This document shows, in pieces, positions 17,377 through 26,575 of a DNA stretch of 64,000 nucleotides; position 1 is the stretch's first letter; the number at the start of each line of letters is the position of its first letter. The stretch comes from Butyrivibrio sp. VCB2006 (GTDB lineage: Bacteria; Bacillota; Clostridia; Lachnospirales; Lachnospiraceae), in assembly GCF_000420945.1 (NCBI RefSeq), contig NZ_ATVX01000005.1:124001-188000 (forward strand), written 5' to 3'. The notes under the pieces are model-generated. The model was given only the letters and a program-made list of their open reading frames with translations. It was not told the DNA's origin and ran no database searches. The translations under genes were made by a program, and so were the position numbers.

Positions 17377-19128
17377 TCAGTCTAAGTTGTATACGTAGAT
17401 AGTGTATGGACTGCTTTCATCGGTATAAATTCCGATCAATGTGATTCCAAGCTCGTCTGCATTGGAAAACTCAATTCTTGAGAAGATGTACTTACAGTCA
17501 AGGCTCTTGAGCTCGTCTAGATTAACAACAAGTCTTGTGTCCGTTACTTCAAGGTTTCGAAGCGGTGCATAAGTGTTCTCATCAGAACCTGAGTAAAGAC
17601 TTACTCGTGCGCCCCATCCCTCAAAATAGGATTTAAGTGAAGGAGAACCTTCAAGGGCAGGCTCTATGATACTGGTCCATTTATCTTTGTATTCCTGAGC
17701 ATACATACCAAGATATCCATCTACAGTGGCAATTCCGTTGTAGTTAAGAACTGCCGGGTGCATGCCGTAGGCTGCAGACCATTCGCCGTTATAATCAATA
17801 TCATCGATTATTTTATCAAACAGCTTGGTTGAGTAGAACTCGTTGTAGTTTACATAGGTTGTTTCACGGTGCTTGATGATCTTGAAGGCCTGGTTGTAAC
17901 AGGTGTAGTAGAAATCATTGTAAACCTGAGGAACAAACATAACTACCAGAACCGCAAGGGTGACAATTATATTTGCCAGAGGCTTAAGGTTCTTTTTGCC
18001 ATAGTCATACATTCTGACGCATACAAGAAGAAGCTCGGCGTACCACAGGAACGTATTAAAGTAAGCTGTTCTTGCAAACTCAAAACCTGTAAGCGGTGGA
18101 ACCAGCATCTCAAAGAGATGTCTGAATGGAGCATACTGGTATAGGCCGAAGATAAGTACATTGAAGATAATCCAGAGCATTACAAGATTGATTGGATCCT
18201 TCATGATCTTGCCAGCCTGCTTATTTCTAATGTAAGCTGCGTTTATAATAACGATTGCAATTAAAACTACGCCAAGAACAATGTAGGTGTGAGAATCTTC
18301 TGAGTGGAAGGAGGCATCTGCAAACTCTGTAAGTGCAGTAAGCATTGCCTGACCAAAGCTGATCTCACCGTGTTCCATGGTGGTTCTGATGGTAATTGTG
18401 TCGGATAAGAGCATTTCCTTGAAGAGTCTGTATTCAAAGAGAATGTATCCGGCTGAAAGAATCACAATTGAAGCAAAGGTGCTCTTTGGAAACTTCTTAT
18501 CTCTGATCCAGAGAATTATTACGGCAACTACCATATAGGAGAGAATGAAGAATCCATGATATGAGAAATAAGATAACAATGGATATAAAAATACTCCTAT
18601 ATAAAGTGGAAGCCTTTTTTTGAAGGTTTCTGCAAAGTAAAGCTTTCTGAGCAGAAGAATGATAAACGGAACGGAAGTAAAGGCAATTCCATAGGTTGGG
18701 AATACAGGGATCATTCCATAGGCTGCTGCTATCACAATGATAAGGGGCTTATACTGCTCATAGCGGTCCTTGTAGACATCCTTGGCAAGTAATGTAAAAG
18801 AAATGATACCAACTGCTATCTTGGCAGCATATCCGGCAAGGTATGCCCAAACTCCTGGAAGCAGAATATAGAACAGATTGTAGACAAGGAACTCCGATCC
18901 GAACAAATCTCTTGGGACTCCGTGAAGAATCGGAGCATCAGCACCCTGTTTGAACCAAAGGCCTGCCTTTTTGAGCATTTCGTAGTGAGCCATAAAAAGG
19001 TCCAGGTTGTCGTGAATCTGGAAATAGCTTTCACCTCTAAATATAAGGAACACTGCGGCCTGAATAGCCAGCAGTGTTCCTGTTAAATATAGATACCAAT
19101 ACTTTTTGATAGTATTTATCTTAGTCAT
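17377..19128 (-). CDS. Large polytopic membrane protein, YkoS/DUF6044-like
   Basis: The 583-residue protein has about eleven hydrophobic segments in the first 400 residues and a soluble C-terminal domain. The N-terminal outer loop contains YFQIHDNLDLFMAHYEML and then LHGVPRDLFGSEF, a conserved-looking acidic region reminiscent of GT-C folds. Later motifs are YHGFFILSYM and ARTAYFNTFLWYAEL. I recall similar proteins grouped as DUF6044/YkoS, but I am not certain. Its ATG overlaps the TGA of the amidotransferase gene by 4 bases, so the two are coupled. A role in transferring or translocating the sugar modified by that amidotransferase is inference. Confidence 0.6.
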   Translation of the reverse strand: MTKINTIKKYWYLYLTGTLLAIQAAVFLIFRGESYFQIHDNLDLFMAHYEMLKKAGLWFKQGADAPILHGVPRDLFGSEFLVYNLFYILLPGVWAYLAGYAAKIAVGIISFTLLAKDVYKDRYEQYKPLIIVIAAAYGMIPVFPTYGIAFTSVPFIILLLRKLYFAETFKKRLPLYIGVFLYPLLSYFSYHGFFILSYMVVAVIILWIRDKKFPKSTFASIVILSAGYILFEYRLFKEMLLSDTITIRTTMEHGEISFGQAMLTALTEFADASFHSEDSHTYIVLGVVLIAIVIINAAYIRNKQAGKIMKDPINLVMLWIIFNVLIFGLYQYAPFRHLFEMLVPPLTGFEFARTAYFNTFLWYAELLLVCVRMYDYGKKNLKPLANIIVTLAVLVVMFVPQVYNDFYYTCYNQAFKIIKHRETTYVNYNEFYSTKLFDKIIDDIDYNGEWSAAYGMHPAVLNYNGIATVDGYLGMYAQEYKDKWTSIIEPALEGSPSLKSYFEGWGARVSLYSGSDENTYAPLRNLEVTDTRLVVNLDELKSLDCKYIFSRIEFSNADELGITLIGIYTDESSPYTIYVYNLD

Positions 19129-20270
19129 GATTCGTAATCTTCTCCTACGGTAAACTTAGGAACCCACTTACCATCTTTCTTCTCAAAGAGATCCTTGTTT
19201 ACGTACTTATCAACAACTTCCCAGAATTCTTCTTCTGTGATGGACAGATATTTGCATGTGGCATCGATGTACTGCTGACCGCAACGTCCGTCATATTCGT
19301 CAACATACCACTTACCATCTTCTCTGCTGAAGCGTCCTTCTCTGATGTCATAGCAGATTTCGTCTGTAGCATAGCCGAAACCGAACTTGAGATACTTGAT
19401 CATCTGGTTAGGAATCTGAAGGTCACTGTCAAGGGCTGTATATCTTCTGTAACGACCAAGATCATGAAGATCTCCGGTTCTGCCTTGAAGACCTCTTGCG
19501 ATAGCAAAGTCAGCATTTGTTACCTGTGACCATTCCTTGGTGTAGTACTGAAGGAAGATTGCCTTGATTCCCTTAGCCTGCATCTCTTCTACAGTAGGAA
19601 TCTTGTAAAGGAAAAGATCCTTCTCGGTAATGTTATTGGAAAGATCAACGAAGCTGTCTACGCTGGCACCACGGATTGTCTCAAGCTGCATTACAGAGAA
19701 TGCATTACCTGTAGCTTCCTGGTTCTTGGCAGCGCCAAGGGTAAGAGCTGCGTTTTCACCCTGAATGATAAGAGGGATGTTAAACTTAACCGCCATAATG
19801 TAGGATGATGCCCACAGGCAGTATTCTGAAGCCGCAATGATATTTCCTCTTTCGAAGAATGATTTTCTAGCCAGCTTCTTGGCAACAACAGGATTTGGTC
19901 TGATAGAAATAATATCAAATCCAAGGTTGTTAAGGTTATCTATGTTGTGACGACCGATATCTGTGATTTCATCAGGCACACAGTTGATAAGAAGTGGATT
20001 AAGTCCAAGCTTCTCCTTGGCGTATACTGCCTGGAATGTGGAATCCTTACCACCTGAAACACCGATAATACAGTCATAGGTATTACCACGCTTCTTGGCC
20101 TCGGCCTTTGCTTCTTCAGCAAATCCCTTAAGTTCAGCTTCACGGGCAGCCCAATCTATAGTTGCCTTAGATTCTTCATATCTGCAGGCGAAACAAATCT
20201 GTTCATCGTCAAAAACAATACCTGGTCTTGTGTCCGGCTGCAGACAACGCTTACAATATCGCATTTTCAT
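19125..20270 (-). CDS. N-acetyl-sugar amidotransferase (PseA/WbpG/WbuX family)
   Basis: The 381-residue protein has an N-terminal zinc-ribbon-like MRYCKRCLQPDTRPGI followed by CFACRYEE, then IIGVSGGKDSTFQAVY, the PP-loop for ATP, and IIQGENAALTLG. The family forms acetamidino groups on sugars: PseA makes the amidino derivative of pseudaminic acid, and WbpG-type enzymes act on diNAc-mannuronate precursors. The ATG at 20270 has GGAG 9 nt upstream; the open frame to 20351 adds residues without family similarity. It diverges from the pseudaminic-acid genes at 20345-25853, so a PseA-like role is the best guess. A partner glutaminase (HisH-like) is not seen in the window. Confidence 0.85.
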   Translation of the reverse strand: MKMRYCKRCLQPDTRPGIVFDDEQICFACRYEESKATIDWAAREAELKGFAEEAKAEAKKRGNTYDCIIGVSGGKDSTFQAVYAKEKLGLNPLLINCVPDEITDIGRHNIDNLNNLGFDIISIRPNPVVAKKLARKSFFERGNIIAASEYCLWASSYIMAVKFNIPLIIQGENAALTLGAAKNQEATGNAFSVMQLETIRGASVDSFVDLSNNITEKDLFLYKIPTVEEMQAKGIKAIFLQYYTKEWSQVTNADFAIARGLQGRTGDLHDLGRYRRYTALDSDLQIPNQMIKYLKFGFGYATDEICYDIREGRFSREDGKWYVDEYDGRCGQQYIDATCKYLSITEEEFWEVVDKYVNKDLFEKKDGKWVPKFTVGEDYES

Positions 20271-20310
20271 GTGCGTATTCTCCTTTTTTGGGCTATTTTT
20301 AAGTCGCTTT

Positions 20311-20340
20311 ATTTTACATCTAAATAATAAGGTAAGGCAA
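20311..20340 (-). promoter_or_regulatory. Promoter candidate for the amidotransferase operon
   Basis: On the minus strand TTGCCT (complement of 20335-20340) and TAAAAT (complement of 20311-20316) are separated by 18 bp. The -10 is good and the -35 fair. RNA would begin near 20304, about 35 nt before the ATG at 20270. It occupies the 74-bp divergent gap, leaving little room for a separate plus-strand promoter. Confidence 0.4.
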
Positions 20341-20344
20341 GTGG

Positions 20345-21478
20345 ATGACAAGGAAACCTTTTGATTATATAATAAATGGCATGAATAGCGAAAAATCTAA
20401 TAGGCGAGTATATATTTGCCACACATATTACCATGCGTATATTGCAGTAGTAAAAGAGCTGATCGGAAGGCGTGAAAAGAGTGGAAGTGCTGACATTATT
20501 CTCAGCACCATGTCCAATGATTTCGAGAGCCTTGAGGACAGACTAAGGTCAGCAAACGTATTTGACAATATTTATACCTATGATGAGCAGGAGGACGTTA
20601 CCTCGGAGGAAGTGATGAAGTATCACAGAGACAGAGGAAACATCGTCCTTAATTTGGTACAGAGAATTACTTATACAAAGCTCCTTGGTAAACTTCAGGA
20701 AAGTTATATACCAACTGATATCTCACAGTACAGCGATGTTTATGTGTTCTGCGATTCTGATCCTATAGGATACTATCTCAATTACAAAAAGATACATTAT
20801 CATGCCGTAGAGGATGGGCTTAATTCAGGTCTTTTGGATGATCAGGCAAGAAACGCCAACAGAGGTGCATGGCCTCTTAAGAAGGCTATGGCAAAGCTTG
20901 GTCTTATATTTATTGAGAGCGGATATAGCAAGTATTGCCTGGATTATGAAGTTAATGATATTAGTGCAAACCATAGCCTTCCTCCAAATGTGGTGGAGAT
21001 TTCCAGGGAAGGCTTGAACAAGAAGCTTACAGACGAAGATCACAGAACACTGGTGGAAATATTCCTACCTGATCCGGACAGACTGGTTAACCAGCTTCTT
21101 GAAAAGAACCCGGAGGATGCAAACAAACCAAACGTTATGATATTAACAGAACCCTTGTGTGAACTGGATGTCAGAAAGCAGATGTTTGCTGATATTGTGG
21201 ATGAGTACAAGGATAATTACAGGATAATCATTAAACCTCATCCTAGAGATCTACTTGACTATGAGCATGAGTTTCCGGGGGTAGTGGTCGTAAAAGACAG
21301 ATTCCCGATGGAAGTTCTCGGAGATATCAAGGGCTTTAAGGTGGATAAGCTTGTCTCGGTAATTACTCAGGTGGATAATGTGTACTTTGCAGAGGAGATT
21401 GTTTACCTGGGATTGGATTTCCTTGATAAATACGAGGACCCAAGCATCCACAGGAAAACCGAATTGTTGGATAAATAA
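20345..21478 (+). CDS. GT52-like (sialyltransferase-type) glycosyltransferase
   Basis: The 377-residue protein has YICHTYYHAYIAVVKEL at the start (residues about 23-39), YSDVYVFCDSDPIGYYLN, HAVEDGLNS and a C-terminal RIIIKPHPRDLLDYE, the order seen in GT52/Lst-like transferases and related nonulosonate transferases. The K-P-H-P-R-D segment is the CMP-sugar-binding type motif of these families. It is the first gene of the pseudaminic-acid block, so transfer of a nonulosonic acid from its CMP donor is the natural assignment. The ATG at 20345 has AAGG 7 nt upstream; an ATG at 20381 is possible and would begin just before the conserved region. Confidence 0.7.
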   Translation: MTRKPFDYIINGMNSEKSNRRVYICHTYYHAYIAVVKELIGRREKSGSADIILSTMSNDFESLEDRLRSANVFDNIYTYDEQEDVTSEEVMKYHRDRGNIVLNLVQRITYTKLLGKLQESYIPTDISQYSDVYVFCDSDPIGYYLNYKKIHYHAVEDGLNSGLLDDQARNANRGAWPLKKAMAKLGLIFIESGYSKYCLDYEVNDISANHSLPPNVVEISREGLNKKLTDEDHRTLVEIFLPDPDRLVNQLLEKNPEDANKPNVMILTEPLCELDVRKQMFADIVDEYKDNYRIIIKPHPRDLLDYEHEFPGVVVVKDRFPMEVLGDIKGFKVDKLVSVITQVDNVYFAEEIVYLGLDFLDKYEDPSIHRKTELLDK

Positions 21479-21504
21479 TAGTTGTTATTTGCAGGGGGAT
21501 ATAT

Positions 21505-21939
21505 ATGCAGCTTAGAAGGGCTACAATGGATGATGCCCTGGATGTTCTGGTTTGGAGAAACGATGAGACTACCAGACAAAATTCTTTTACCCAGGATTTA
21601 ATATCACAGGAAGATCATCTGAAATGGTTTAAAAGAAAACTTGAGGACGAAAATTGCATTATGTATATCCTTGAAGATGGAACATCGGTTGGCAGTATCA
21701 GACTTGATGTGACAGATAATATCGGAGAGATCAGTTACATGATCGCTCCCGATAAAAGAGGCAAGGGATATGGCAAGAAAATCCTGAAGCTTGTGGAGCA
21801 GACATCAGAGGCCGGGGAAATTAAGTCTTTGGTTGGATTTGTAAATGAGAGTAATCCGGCTTCCGCAAAATGCTTTGAGAGTAATGGATATGTGAAATTG
21901 ATAGCAAATAATATCTATTGCTATATTAAAACTAGATGA
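21505..21939 (+). CDS. GNAT N-acetyltransferase, PseH-like by context
   Basis: The 144-residue GCN5-related acetyltransferase begins MQLRRATMDDALDVLVWRND and carries the acetyl-CoA motif APDKRGKGYGKKIL (residues about 88-101, R-x-x-G-x-G type), then VGFVNESNPASAKCFESNGY. In the pseudaminic pathway PseH acetylates the 4-amino group made by PseC before PseG acts, and this gene lies directly before pseI and pseG. The length is close to PseH enzymes, but GNAT proteins are diverse, so the substrate is inferred from position. Confidence 0.72.
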   Translation: MQLRRATMDDALDVLVWRNDETTRQNSFTQDLISQEDHLKWFKRKLEDENCIMYILEDGTSVGSIRLDVTDNIGEISYMIAPDKRGKGYGKKILKLVEQTSEAGEIKSLVGFVNESNPASAKCFESNGYVKLIANNIYCYIKTR

Positions 21940-21974
21940 TGAATACTGAATACAAATAGACTACGAGGAATAAA

Positions 21975-23030
21975 ATGTTTAACGAGTGTATCAAGATAGG
22001 AAATTTATCGGTCGGAAAAGATCAGAAGACCATGATTGTGGCTGAACTTTCCGGTAACCATAACGGGGATTATAACAGAGCAGTTGAGATCATTCATGCT
22101 GCCGCAGAAGCGGGAGCAGATGCAGTTAAGCTTCAGACCTATACAGCGGATACAATAACAATTGACTGCGATAAACCCTGGTTTATGACTTCCGAGGGAA
22201 GCTTATGGGAAGGCAGAACACTGCACGATTTGTACAAGGAGGCCTATACTCCATGGGAGTGGCACGCAGGTCTTATCGAGGAAGCAAATAAGCTTGGCCT
22301 TGAGTGCTTTTCTTCTCCATTTGATTTTACTGCAGTTGATTATCTTGAGAATTTAAATGTTCCTGCTTATAAGATTGCCAGCTTTGAGATCAATGATATA
22401 CCGCTGATCAGGAAAATTGCAGCACTTCATAAGCCAATCATTTTTGCGACAGGCATTGCTTATGAAGAGGACATAAGACTTGCTCTTGATACCTGTCTAG
22501 AGGAAGGAAATAAGGACGTAATTCTTCTTAAGTGCGTAAGTGCTTATCCTACACCCTATGACATGGTTAATCTTAGGATGATGGAAGACCTTGCAGATAA
22601 GTACAAATGTATTGTAGGTCTTTCAGACCATACACCGGGAAGTGTTGTTGCCACAGGAAGCATTGTTCTTGGAGGCAAGATGATAGAGAAACACTTGACA
22701 CTTAACAGATCCGCAGGCGGTGTTGATGATGCTTTCTCAATGGAACCGGCCGAGTTTGCAGAGATGGTCAAGAATGTTCGTATTATGGAGCAGGCTCTGG
22801 GACAAAAGGAATATGCTATATCCGATAAGCAGGCTTCCGAGAGAAGGCTCAGCAGATCTCTTTTTGTAGTAGAGGATATAAAGGCCGGAGACAAGCTTAC
22901 TCCGGAGAATGTAAGATCAATAAGACCCGGAAACGGAATGCATACCAAGCACTATGAAGAGGTTCTTGGCATGACAGCTGTTTGTGACATTGAGAAAGGC
23001 ACCCCACTTAGCTGGGAACTTATTAAATAA
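21975..23030 (+). CDS. pseI: Pseudaminic acid synthase
   Basis: The product condenses 2,4-diacetamido-2,4,6-trideoxy-L-altrose with phosphoenolpyruvate to give pseudaminic acid. The 351-residue protein has a NeuB-type TIM barrel with VAELSGNHNGDYNRAVEII, GADAVKLQTYTADTIT, the PseI-typical LWEGRTLHDLYKEAYTPWEW, PFDFTAVDYLE and GLSDHTPG. A C-terminal SAF/antifreeze-like domain (about 285-351) contains RSIRPGNGMHTKHYEEVLG. The wording around LWEGRTL and TPWEWH separates PseI from NeuB and LegI. The ATG has AGGAAT upstream. It works with PseG before it and PseF after it in the pathway; PseB and PseC are not in the window. Confidence 0.93.
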   Translation: MFNECIKIGNLSVGKDQKTMIVAELSGNHNGDYNRAVEIIHAAAEAGADAVKLQTYTADTITIDCDKPWFMTSEGSLWEGRTLHDLYKEAYTPWEWHAGLIEEANKLGLECFSSPFDFTAVDYLENLNVPAYKIASFEINDIPLIRKIAALHKPIIFATGIAYEEDIRLALDTCLEEGNKDVILLKCVSAYPTPYDMVNLRMMEDLADKYKCIVGLSDHTPGSVVATGSIVLGGKMIEKHLTLNRSAGGVDDAFSMEPAEFAEMVKNVRIMEQALGQKEYAISDKQASERRLSRSLFVVEDIKAGDKLTPENVRSIRPGNGMHTKHYEEVLGMTAVCDIEKGTPLSWELIK

Positions 23031-23038
23031 CTATAGGT

Positions 23039-24124
23039 ATGATTGGAATCAGAGCAGACGCCAACAGCATAATCGCAACAGGCCACGTGATGAGGTGCAT
23101 CACTATTGCCAAGGCTATTAGAGAACTGGGAGAAAAAGCCACATTCTTTTTTGCAGACCAGGAATCTCTTAGGCTGTATCAGAATAACGCATCATCGGAT
23201 GAGTTTGATGTGGTTGTTCTGGACAGCGATTGGCGGGATATGGACGGCGAAGCGGATAAACTTAAGACAGAACTTAGAAACAGAAATATTCAGACTCTTC
23301 TTGTGGATTCTTACAGTGTAACAAGAGACTATTTTGAAAAGCTACGAAGTGTGTGCAGAATAGCATATATGGACGATCTTCACAAAGATGAGTACCCTGT
23401 GAATTTTCTGATAAATTACAGTGGTTATTCTAATGAAATGGGATATGAGGAGGCTTATAAGGAACTTAAGGGTTTTAATGACGAAAAGACCCGCCTCTGC
23501 CTTGGGCTGCAATATGCGCCTTTGAGAGAACAGTTTTATAAGCTTGTTATAGATACTGATAACGAGAAATATTTTGAGGATAAGAATAGGCTCCATGTCC
23601 TTGTTTCTACAGGTGGAGCGGATATGTGCGGAATGCTTCTTCCTATACTTGATATGCTGGAAAACAGCCCCCTGGGGAGTAGGGCTCTGTGGCATATTGT
23701 TGTTGGAGATTATGTTGATAATCCTGATGAGATAATTGGAAGAGCCGAAGCTAATCCAAACGTTGTTGTCCACAGATCTGTCAGGAATATGGCATATCTT
23801 ATGAAAAACAGCAACGCAGCAGTTATGGCCGGGGGTACAATGCTTACGGAATGTGCCGCCTGCGGCTTGCCAACTGTTTTTTACCAGGTGGCGGATAATC
23901 AAAAATATAACGTCCAGTATTGGGGGAAAACTGAGGGCATGGTTTTTGCCGGCGATGTGTCAAAAGAAACAGCGAAGCCTGGCGTTATAGGGGTAATTGA
24001 GCAAAGTCTCATGGACTGGCTCGATGAACCACAAAAGCTACTTACAATGTCCCATAATCTTCAGGGGATTACAGACGGAAAAGGCGCCATCCGTATTGCC
24101 AAGGCGCTCATAGGAGAGGTATGA
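23039..24124 (+). CDS. pseG: UDP-2,4-diacetamido-trideoxy-L-altrose hydrolase
   Basis: PseG removes UDP to release the free sugar used by PseI. The 361-residue GT-B-like protein opens IGIRADANSIIATGHVMRC, with the G-H-x-M-R-C segment containing the catalytic-type histidine (His16). The second domain has VLVSTGGADMCGMLLP, VHRSVRNMAYLM and MAGGTMLTECAACGLPTV, the UDP-binding region. Length is typical. It follows pseI with an 8-nt gap and overlaps the next GT2 gene by 4 bases. A second, half-length relative is at 25910. Confidence 0.9.
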   Translation: MIGIRADANSIIATGHVMRCITIAKAIRELGEKATFFFADQESLRLYQNNASSDEFDVVVLDSDWRDMDGEADKLKTELRNRNIQTLLVDSYSVTRDYFEKLRSVCRIAYMDDLHKDEYPVNFLINYSGYSNEMGYEEAYKELKGFNDEKTRLCLGLQYAPLREQFYKLVIDTDNEKYFEDKNRLHVLVSTGGADMCGMLLPILDMLENSPLGSRALWHIVVGDYVDNPDEIIGRAEANPNVVVHRSVRNMAYLMKNSNAAVMAGGTMLTECAACGLPTVFYQVADNQKYNVQYWGKTEGMVFAGDVSKETAKPGVIGVIEQSLMDWLDEPQKLLTMSHNLQGITDGKGAIRIAKALIGEV

Positions 24125-25155
24125 AACTAAGTATTATCGTTCCTGTTTATAACATGGCCCGGGATAAAAAGCTTGAGTTCTGTATGGACTCTCTTATTGG
24201 GCAGAATCTTAGTGACTTTGAGATAATAGCTGTAGATGACTGCTCTACAGACAATTCACTTGTTATTTTAAAAGACTATGAAAGCAGATTTCCTGACAAG
24301 GTAAAGGTTATTCACAGCGAAGTCAACAAACATCAGGGCGGAGCTAAGAATATTGGAATTAGAGAAGCTTGCGGTGAGTGGATTGGCTTTATAGATGCTG
24401 ATGACTGGATTGATCCGGACATGTACAGACAGATGCTTGAAAAGGCTGAGGCAACAGGTGCTGACATGGTGGGCTGTGATCTGACTCTGGTTAGTGAGCA
24501 CACCTATGAAGTCTCCGATGATATTGAACGCAACGGAAGCAAAAAGCTATGCGGCGCTCTTGATCATGAGAAAAAGAAACAACTGTTATTGGATGGCGGA
24601 AGACTTGTGGTAAAGATATATAAAAGGGCCACAATCCTGGAGAATAAGCTCTTTTTCCCGGAAAATATCTTCTATGAAGATAATGCCATGAGCAATTCTT
24701 ACTTGTTAACTGCCAATCACTATGAATATATTGACAAGCCCTGGTATTATTACTATCAGCATGAAGCTTCCACAGTACATTCTTTCTCTGAGAAAATGTG
24801 CCGAGACAGGATGGAAGCGGGACGAATCATGCTAAGTGAAGCCAGAAGACTTGGTTTTATCAGTGAATTCAGACCTGAGATAGAATTTATCTTTACACAG
24901 CTCTTTTACGTTAATACACTATTTACTTATATGCCCTGCGTTAAACCGGCAAAGCTGTCTTTTGTAAAAGAACTGACTGATGAAATGATGGAAACATTTC
25001 CTGATTTTGAGAAAAACAGCTATTATGTAGAAAGACTTAATCAGGAAGAGAAAAGGCTTATACATATGGCATGCGGATCACCGCTGCTGTTTTATATCTA
25101 CTACAAGCTCCTTTGGGGCTATAGGAATCTAAGAAAAAGGCTGGGAAACAAATAA
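24121..25155 (+). CDS. GT2 family glycosyltransferase
   Basis: The 344-residue protein has LSIIVPVYNMARDKKLEFC, AVDDCSTDNS, NKHQGGAKNIGIREACG and IGFIDADDWIDPDMY (DxD), then KIYKRATILENKLFFPENI and YEDNAMSNSYLL, typical of Gram-positive capsule GT2 enzymes. It is coupled at both ends (ATGA overlap with pseG, one-base overlap with pseF), so it is embedded in the pseudaminic block and probably builds the acceptor that carries the nonulosonate. Donor unknown. Confidence 0.86.
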   Translation: MKLSIIVPVYNMARDKKLEFCMDSLIGQNLSDFEIIAVDDCSTDNSLVILKDYESRFPDKVKVIHSEVNKHQGGAKNIGIREACGEWIGFIDADDWIDPDMYRQMLEKAEATGADMVGCDLTLVSEHTYEVSDDIERNGSKKLCGALDHEKKKQLLLDGGRLVVKIYKRATILENKLFFPENIFYEDNAMSNSYLLTANHYEYIDKPWYYYYQHEASTVHSFSEKMCRDRMEAGRIMLSEARRLGFISEFRPEIEFIFTQLFYVNTLFTYMPCVKPAKLSFVKELTDEMMETFPDFEKNSYYVERLNQEEKRLIHMACGSPLLFYIYYKLLWGYRNLRKRLGNK

Positions 25156-25853
25156 TGAAAGCACTTGCACTTATTACCGCCAGAGGTGGTAGCAAGAGAA
25201 TCCCGAGAAAGAACATTAAGGATTTCAATGGAAAGCCGATTATAGCTTATTCTATAGAGGCTGCCCTTGGCTCGGGAGTATTTGATGAGGTTATGGTATC
25301 CACTGATGACGATGAAATTGCTGAGATTGCAAAATCTTATGGCGCGCAGGTTCCATTCCTTAGAAGTGAAAAAACATCCAATGATTTTGCCACTACAGCT
25401 GATGTAATAAATGAAGTAATCAGCGAATATGAGAAACGTGGCAAGAAATTTGATATAATTACCTGTATTTATCCTACGGCTCCTTTTATCACTGCCAAGA
25501 AGCTTAAAAATGCTGTGGAAGAGCTTAGTGCCTCAGATGCTGATACACTGATTCCTGTGGTAAGATTCTCGTATCCGCCACAGAGAGCTATGGAAATACA
25601 TGATGGAAGACTGGTATTCAGACAGCCGGAAAATCTGTCAAAGAGATCTCAGGATCTTGAACCTCATTACCATGACGCAGGTCAGTTTTATGTGACAAGA
25701 ACCGAGAGCTTTTTGAAAACAAACAGCCTTCTTGTGGGAAGCATTCTTCCCCTTGAACTTTCAGAACTTGAAGTTCAGGATATTGATAATGAAGTTGATT
25801 GGAAGCTTGCAGAACTTAAATATAACCTGATAAGCAAAGATATTACTGAATAA
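25155..25853 (+). CDS. pseF: Pseudaminic acid cytidylyltransferase
   Basis: Activates pseudaminic acid to CMP-pseudaminic acid. The 232-residue protein matches the usual PseF length. It starts LALITARGGSKRIPRKNIK, the CTP-binding loop, and has YSIEAAL, STDDDEIAEIA, CIYPTAPFI and RFSYPPQRAMEI, a PseF-like substrate region, followed by HYHDAGQFYV. The distinction from NeuA and LegF rests on the YPPQRA region and on PseI/PseG context. The ATG shares one base with the preceding stop. Confidence 0.9.
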   Translation: MKALALITARGGSKRIPRKNIKDFNGKPIIAYSIEAALGSGVFDEVMVSTDDDEIAEIAKSYGAQVPFLRSEKTSNDFATTADVINEVISEYEKRGKKFDIITCIYPTAPFITAKKLKNAVEELSASDADTLIPVVRFSYPPQRAMEIHDGRLVFRQPENLSKRSQDLEPHYHDAGQFYVTRTESFLKTNSLLVGSILPLELSELEVQDIDNEVDWKLAELKYNLISKDITE

Positions 25854-25909
25854 GAACAAATAATCTGTATTCACTGTAACCTGATGTAGCAAACACATGA
25901 GGAAAACAA

Positions 25910-26548
25910 ATGGATAAAAATGTTGTTATTAGTGAAGTATCAAAAATAGTGGCTGAATTCTCCAAGACACCCTATGAAGTGAATCCCCGCGCCAAAAAAG
26001 TATTTCTTTCTGCGGGAGATACTGATGAGTATCATGTCCTTGGGAATTTATTGTCTGAGATTTATGTATCAGACAGCCCATGCCGTAAGGTTTTAGACAC
26101 TACAGGCCTGACCTGTGAGGTTATGGTTGGGGAGAATTTTGACAGTGAATACAAGAAACAGCTAAAAGAGCTTGCGGATAAGGTTAGCGCTATTATATTA
26201 CATGATCATGTTGATAACATGGCTGAACTGATGAGCAGCTGCGATTTTGCTGTATCAGCGGGAGGAAGAGTTATTTATCAGCTTTGCTCGGTAGGGGTGC
26301 CTACTGTTGTATTTAGTATGTCTGATCCGGAGGCAGAATTTGTCCAGTATTTTGACAGTGTTGGTGCTGCCAAGTATGCAGGAGATGCAAGAAAGGACAA
26401 GAGACTCTTCCAAAAAATTGCTACCTGGGGAACTGCAGCAGTTGATAACCAGGGCTTCAGAGCCAGGATGAGCAAGAATGCCAAAGAAATATCGTCTGAA
26501 AAGAATATTGAGAATATAGCGGAACTTATTTTAAAAGTTACTAAGTAA
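25910..26548 (+). CDS. Half-size PseG/SpsG-like protein (C-terminal GT-B domain only)
   Basis: The 212-residue protein aligns with only the second half of PseG: KVFLSAGDTDEYHVLGNLL corresponds to the start of that domain, HDHVDNMAELMSSCDFAVS to the VRNMAYLM region, and AGGRVIYQLCSVGVPTVVF to AGGTMLTECAACGLPTV. The N-terminal domain with the catalytic-type G-H-x-x-R histidine is absent, and the first 27 residues are not recognisable. The start is a normal ATG with GAGGAAAA upstream and the frame is intact, so this is not an obvious decayed gene. It probably binds UDP or a UDP-sugar; catalysis by itself seems unlikely. It lies 56 bp after pseF. Confidence 0.7.
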   Translation: MDKNVVISEVSKIVAEFSKTPYEVNPRAKKVFLSAGDTDEYHVLGNLLSEIYVSDSPCRKVLDTTGLTCEVMVGENFDSEYKKQLKELADKVSAIILHDHVDNMAELMSSCDFAVSAGGRVIYQLCSVGVPTVVFSMSDPEAEFVQYFDSVGAAKYAGDARKDKRLFQKIATWGTAAVDNQGFRARMSKNAKEISSEKNIENIAELILKVTK

Positions 26549-26575
26549 CCGCTTGGAAGGATACTATATTTATTT

